From Arcobacter sp. (GTDB taxonomy: Bacteria; Campylobacterota; Campylobacteria; Campylobacterales; Arcobacteraceae), in the NCBI GenBank assembly GCA_020048055.1, contig JAIFNA010000004.1, positions 1-64,000 of the forward strand: 64,000 bases of DNA, read 5' to 3'. Position 1 is the first letter of the stretch. The number at the start of each line of letters is the position of its first letter. Positions 61,631-64,000 of this stretch are shown in pieces. The translations under genes were made by a program, and so were the position numbers. The notes under the pieces are model-generated. The model did no database searches and had not been told where the DNA came from. It saw only the letters and a list, made by a program, of their open reading frames with translations.

Positions 61631-62083
61631 CTAGTATTTATATCCATCACCTGGTACAGCTAATTTCCATTCTGTTGATGCTGCATGATGGTCTTTAAGT
61701 GCCATTATTGCGAACTTGCATGCTCTTTCAGCTGCATAATCAGTAGATACGCTATTTTTTGTAGCTTTTCCATCTTTATCCAAAAGAACAACTGTTGCAG
61801 ATTTTGCATCGATTGCTTTTTGAGTTTCTGTTATGTATGTTGATGTTGGCATACCATGTCTCATAAATTCAACACCACTTTTAGTAGCAATTGGATTGAA
61901 CTTTTTAGCCAAATCCAAAACTTCTTGTGCTGATGACATTTTTGGATTACAAACTTTTGTTACATCTAAAGCATAAGCATCACTTGCTTTAGCCTCAACT
62001 TTTGGTACATCTGGCGCAGAACCACATCCAGCAAGAACTAATCCTAAACCAGCTGATAATGTTATCGTATATAATTTTTTCAT
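61631..62083 (-). CDS. sox-cluster lipoprotein of unknown function
   Basis: This 150-residue protein has a lipoprotein signal (SAGLGLVLAGCGS; lipid-modified Cys20) and a mature domain with two cysteines (in VTKVCNPKMSS and ERACKFAIMAL) but no CxxCH, so it is not a cytochrome and not SoxX. A conserved-looking C-terminus (HHAASTEWKLAVPGDGYKY) has two adjacent histidines. It lies 11 bases after soxA and ends at a strong terminator, so it belongs to the soxXYZA transcript. It may anchor or assist SoxAX or SoxYZ at the membrane; this is inference. Confidence 0.8.
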   Translation of the reverse strand: MKKLYTITLSAGLGLVLAGCGSAPDVPKVEAKASDAYALDVTKVCNPKMSSAQEVLDLAKKFNPIATKSGVEFMRHGMPTSTYITETQKAIDAKSATVVLLDKDGKATKNSVSTDYAAERACKFAIMALKDHHAASTEWKLAVPGDGYKY

Positions 62084-62094
62084 AGTTTATCCCC

Positions 62095-63012
62095 TTACTT
62101 TCTTAAATCTGGACCGTCAATCTTCATTCCATTTGACATATATGCCATAAAATAAAGTAACTCTTTCATCTCTTTGCTCTCATCTTTTGGTGGTTTTTGA
62201 CCTTGGTCAGTTATACAGCCACTCATTCTTTTCTCTAAAGTTCCCAAACCAGCCCATACAAGTCTATAAACAGGAAAATGTGTAGTTGAACCTAAAAGTG
62301 GAGACATATATTCATTTCTAACTCTTTGTCCTGTACCTTGAACGTGACAAGAAGCACAAGAAACATTTATATAACCTCTTTGAGAATAATAATATTTTTT
62401 GCCTCTTTCATAAGCTGCTTGAGCTTCTTTAGAATCAATTTTAATATCTATCTCTTTACCAGCTTCAGTTGTTTTTTGCGCAATAAATGCTTGCACTTTA
62501 GCCATTTCACCATCTTTAGTTTTCCACTCTTTTTCACCATTTGCTCTTACGCAATCATTGATTAAACTTGTTAAAGAAATTACTTCTTTTTTTGTCTCAT
62601 CAAATTTTGGATATAAATGTCCTATTACAGGATCCGGAATACAACTTGCAATAGATTTACCATTTGCAAACGGTTTTTTATAAAGCTTTTCTCCATCTTC
62701 AATTTGATCTTCATAAGGTAAAATTCCATCTTTAAATACTTCATATTGTGCTCTTGATGCCTTATTAAATGCATAAGAACCTAGTGCGAATTTATGATGC
62801 TTTACATCCTTATCGAATACATTTTTTGTTTCCACATCTGTAGAGTATGGGAAAAATTTATCTTTGTTTGCTTCTGGATTCTCAAATTTAGTTTCAAAAT
62901 ACTTAATTAGAGCTATTCTATCTTTTTCTGCTTGTTCATTAAAAGCACTAGCACTAAGTGAACTAATTGCCAATCCTAAAATTACAGAAGATTTTGCGAT
63001 TTTCAATAACAT
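62095..63012 (-). CDS. soxA: SoxA, monoheme-type c cytochrome of SoxAX
   Basis: This 305-residue periplasmic cytochrome joins thiosulfate to SoxY. The signal peptide spans 1-23. One heme site is present (CASCH, 219-223, in VSCASCHVQGTGQR). The position of the first heme of diheme SoxA instead has Cys124 and Cys154, which could form a disulfide. The active-site cysteine is Cys266 in KRMSGCITDQGQKPP. FPVYRLVWAGLGTLE is a family segment. It partners SoxX, whose gene begins beyond the window edge. It sits 38 bases after soxZ. Confidence 0.95.
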   Translation of the reverse strand: MLLKIAKSSVILGLAISSLSASAFNEQAEKDRIALIKYFETKFENPEANKDKFFPYSTDVETKNVFDKDVKHHKFALGSYAFNKASRAQYEVFKDGILPYEDQIEDGEKLYKKPFANGKSIASCIPDPVIGHLYPKFDETKKEVISLTSLINDCVRANGEKEWKTKDGEMAKVQAFIAQKTTEAGKEIDIKIDSKEAQAAYERGKKYYYSQRGYINVSCASCHVQGTGQRVRNEYMSPLLGSTTHFPVYRLVWAGLGTLEKRMSGCITDQGQKPPKDESKEMKELLYFMAYMSNGMKIDGPDLRK

Positions 63013-63050
63013 ATCATCTCCTTTTTTATTATCTTTGTTTAAGTAGTTAA

Positions 63051-63350
63051 TTATTTAACTGTTACTTTGTCTTCGTCTTTATTTCCAAGTAAATCTACAC
63101 TTTTAATCACTATAACATCACCAGATGCGCCATTGTAATTAAATTTAATAAATGGATCTTTTGATACAAATTGACTAACTGACATTTCAAATACTGTATC
63201 TGAACCAACTGTAGCTATAATGTGAGTTAAAAAGTTCGTAGGAACTTTTTTTCTCTCAGCTTCTTGATAACTTAACATTTCATGTTTTAACATACCTTTA
63301 ACTTCAACTACTCCATTAGCAACTTTTGCTTTTAACTTCATTTTACTCAT
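63051..63350 (-). CDS. soxZ: SoxZ, sulfur-carrier complex subunit
   Basis: This 99-residue immunoglobulin-like partner of SoxY has the typical core MLKHEMLSYQEAERKKVPTN and FLTHIIATVGSDTVFEMSVS. It lacks a signal peptide, as usual: SoxYZ is co-exported through SoxY's Tat signal. It lies 53 bases after soxY. Confidence 0.95.
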   Translation of the reverse strand: MSKMKLKAKVANGVVEVKGMLKHEMLSYQEAERKKVPTNFLTHIIATVGSDTVFEMSVSQFVSKDPFIKFNYNGASGDVIVIKSVDLLGNKDEDKVTVK

Positions 63351-63403
63351 TATGATTCCTTTGATTTTAAATATTTATTTTATTAATTAACAAATGGGGT
63401 TTA

Positions 63404-63853
63404 TCAACCACCACATCCACCGATTGTTACTTTAACAACTTTACTTACAGAGTGTAATTTTCCATCAACATCAGCAATAACTGTAACAGTACCTGTTTTT
63501 TGCATTTTAATTCTAATTGCATAATCAGCTACACTTTTAGCACCCATAGTAAATACTGCAACTGTTGCCTCTGGATTTGCATCTTGGAATACGGCAATTG
63601 TTCTAGCTTTTAGTTTAGTATCAAAACTAATTGGTATAACAGCACCATTCTCAGCAATATCTGGAGCGCTTAAATTAATTCCACCAACAGTAGTAGCAGT
63701 CGTTCCAAACATCTCCTTTATTGCTTCATCAGCTTTTGTTGCTGTCCATACTTTTGGTTTGCTTGCTCTAAAATCTTCTGCACTTAAAGTTGAAGATATC
63801 ATAGATACCGCAGCAACACCAAAACCTAATCCTAAAAAATTTCTTCTATTCAT
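63404..63853 (-). CDS. soxY: SoxY, sulfur-carrier protein
   Basis: This 149-residue periplasmic protein bears sulfur intermediates on a C-terminal cysteine. The sequence ends VTIGGCGG, the exact GGCGG carrier motif. The N-terminus MNRRNFLGLGFGVAAVSM is a Tat signal with twin arginines. It begins 20 bases after soxX. Together with SoxZ it cycles between SoxAX and SoxB. Confidence 0.97.
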   Translation of the reverse strand: MNRRNFLGLGFGVAAVSMISSTLSAEDFRASKPKVWTATKADEAIKEMFGTTATTVGGINLSAPDIAENGAVIPISFDTKLKARTIAVFQDANPEATVAVFTMGAKSVADYAIRIKMQKTGTVTVIADVDGKLHSVSKVVKVTIGGCGG

Positions 63854-63873
63854 TATTATCTCCTTAATTTGTT

Positions 63874-64000
63874 TTATTCAATAGTTTTCAAAAAAGCAAC
63901 TACTGCTTTTATGTCTTCATCACTTAACCAACCACTTTTTCCAAATGCTGGCATAGCAGTAATTTTACTTCTACTTTCACCTGGATCATAGATTGTGTCA
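63874..64000 (-). CDS. soxX: SoxX cytochrome c, C-terminal part only
   Basis: The last 42 codons read DTIYDPGESRSKITAMPAFG followed by KSGWLSDEDIKAVVAFLKT and IE. The Met in TAMPAFG is the usual axial ligand of SoxX, and the LSDEDIKAVVAFL helix is the class I cytochrome c end. The heme CxxCH lies outside the window. It is the first visible gene of soxXYZA. Confidence 0.85.
   Translation of the reverse strand, partial: DTIYDPGESRSKITAMPAFGKSGWLSDEDIKAVVAFLKTIE

Noticed and set aside
61631-62083. Small gene between soxA and soxB as SoxX
   Set aside because: It has no CxxCH heme site and a lipobox; the true SoxX tail is at 63874-64000 before soxY.

Overview
The window looks like a chromosome segment of a low-GC Campylobacterota (epsilonproteobacterium), most like the Arcobacter group. 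The evidence is AT-rich coding sequence, TATAAT-type -10 boxes in AT-rich leaders, a soxX-Y-Z-A-(lipoprotein)-B order, and separate rpoB and rpoC genes (these are fused in Helicobacter and Wolinella). Genus-level placement is inference; no 16S gene is present.

Layout. 1-1.9 kb: the N-terminal 511 residues of a chemoreceptor and a small periplasmic protein. 2.1-7.8 kb: a TetR-controlled RND efflux operon (tetR, tolC-like, membrane fusion protein, pump) with a clear palindromic operator and a terminator. 7.8-17.6 kb: an accessory stretch between purE and trhP. It holds a three-domain MFS/acyltransferase/AMP-ligase fusion with a decayed ligase domain, a DUF1016 nuclease-like gene with a perfect 29-bp palindrome, five unknown small genes, and an Eco47II-type restriction-modification pair inserted against the 47-codon tail of a lost type IIG-like enzyme. 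17.7-22.1 kb: trhP, a PIN-PhoH ATPase and an HD phosphohydrolase. 22.1-36.3 kb: the core information-processing cluster, all on the minus strand: tRNA-Phe, Thr, Tyr, Gly, Thr, then tuf, rpmG, tRNA-Trp, secE, nusG, rplK, rplA, rplJ, rplL, rpoB and rpoC. It carries an L10-type leader and a terminator-like attenuator before rpoB. 36.4-40.4 kb: trpA, panB, a periplasmic metallo-beta-lactamase-fold protein, and metK behind a degenerate repeat.

40.6-45.0 kb is the most striking locus: a soluble histidine kinase, a biliverdin-forming heme oxygenase and a complete PAS-GAF-PHY bacteriophytochrome whose output is an intact HD-GYP domain plus a degenerate GGDEF domain. They are packed as one operon behind an 11-bp-periodic direct repeat. 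The genes suggest a self-sufficient red/far-red light sensor that makes its own chromophore and tunes c-di-GMP, which is unexpected in a sulfur-oxidising chemotroph.

45.2-57.4 kb: housekeeping genes (accD, a ThiE/TenI protein, rlmH, dksA, a membrane protein, dus, tilS, def, clpP, tig), an ankyrin lipoprotein broken by one in-frame stop, a membrane protein and a UvrD/Rep helicase. 57.5-64 kb: a thioredoxin-fold protein, two NosL-type proteins carrying heme-less cytochrome-like segments, and soxB, a lipoprotein of unknown role, soxA, soxZ, soxY and the tail of soxX. The Sox proteins would oxidise thiosulfate in the periplasm: SoxAX loads sulfur on the SoxY GGCGG cysteine, SoxZ is its partner, and SoxB releases sulfate.
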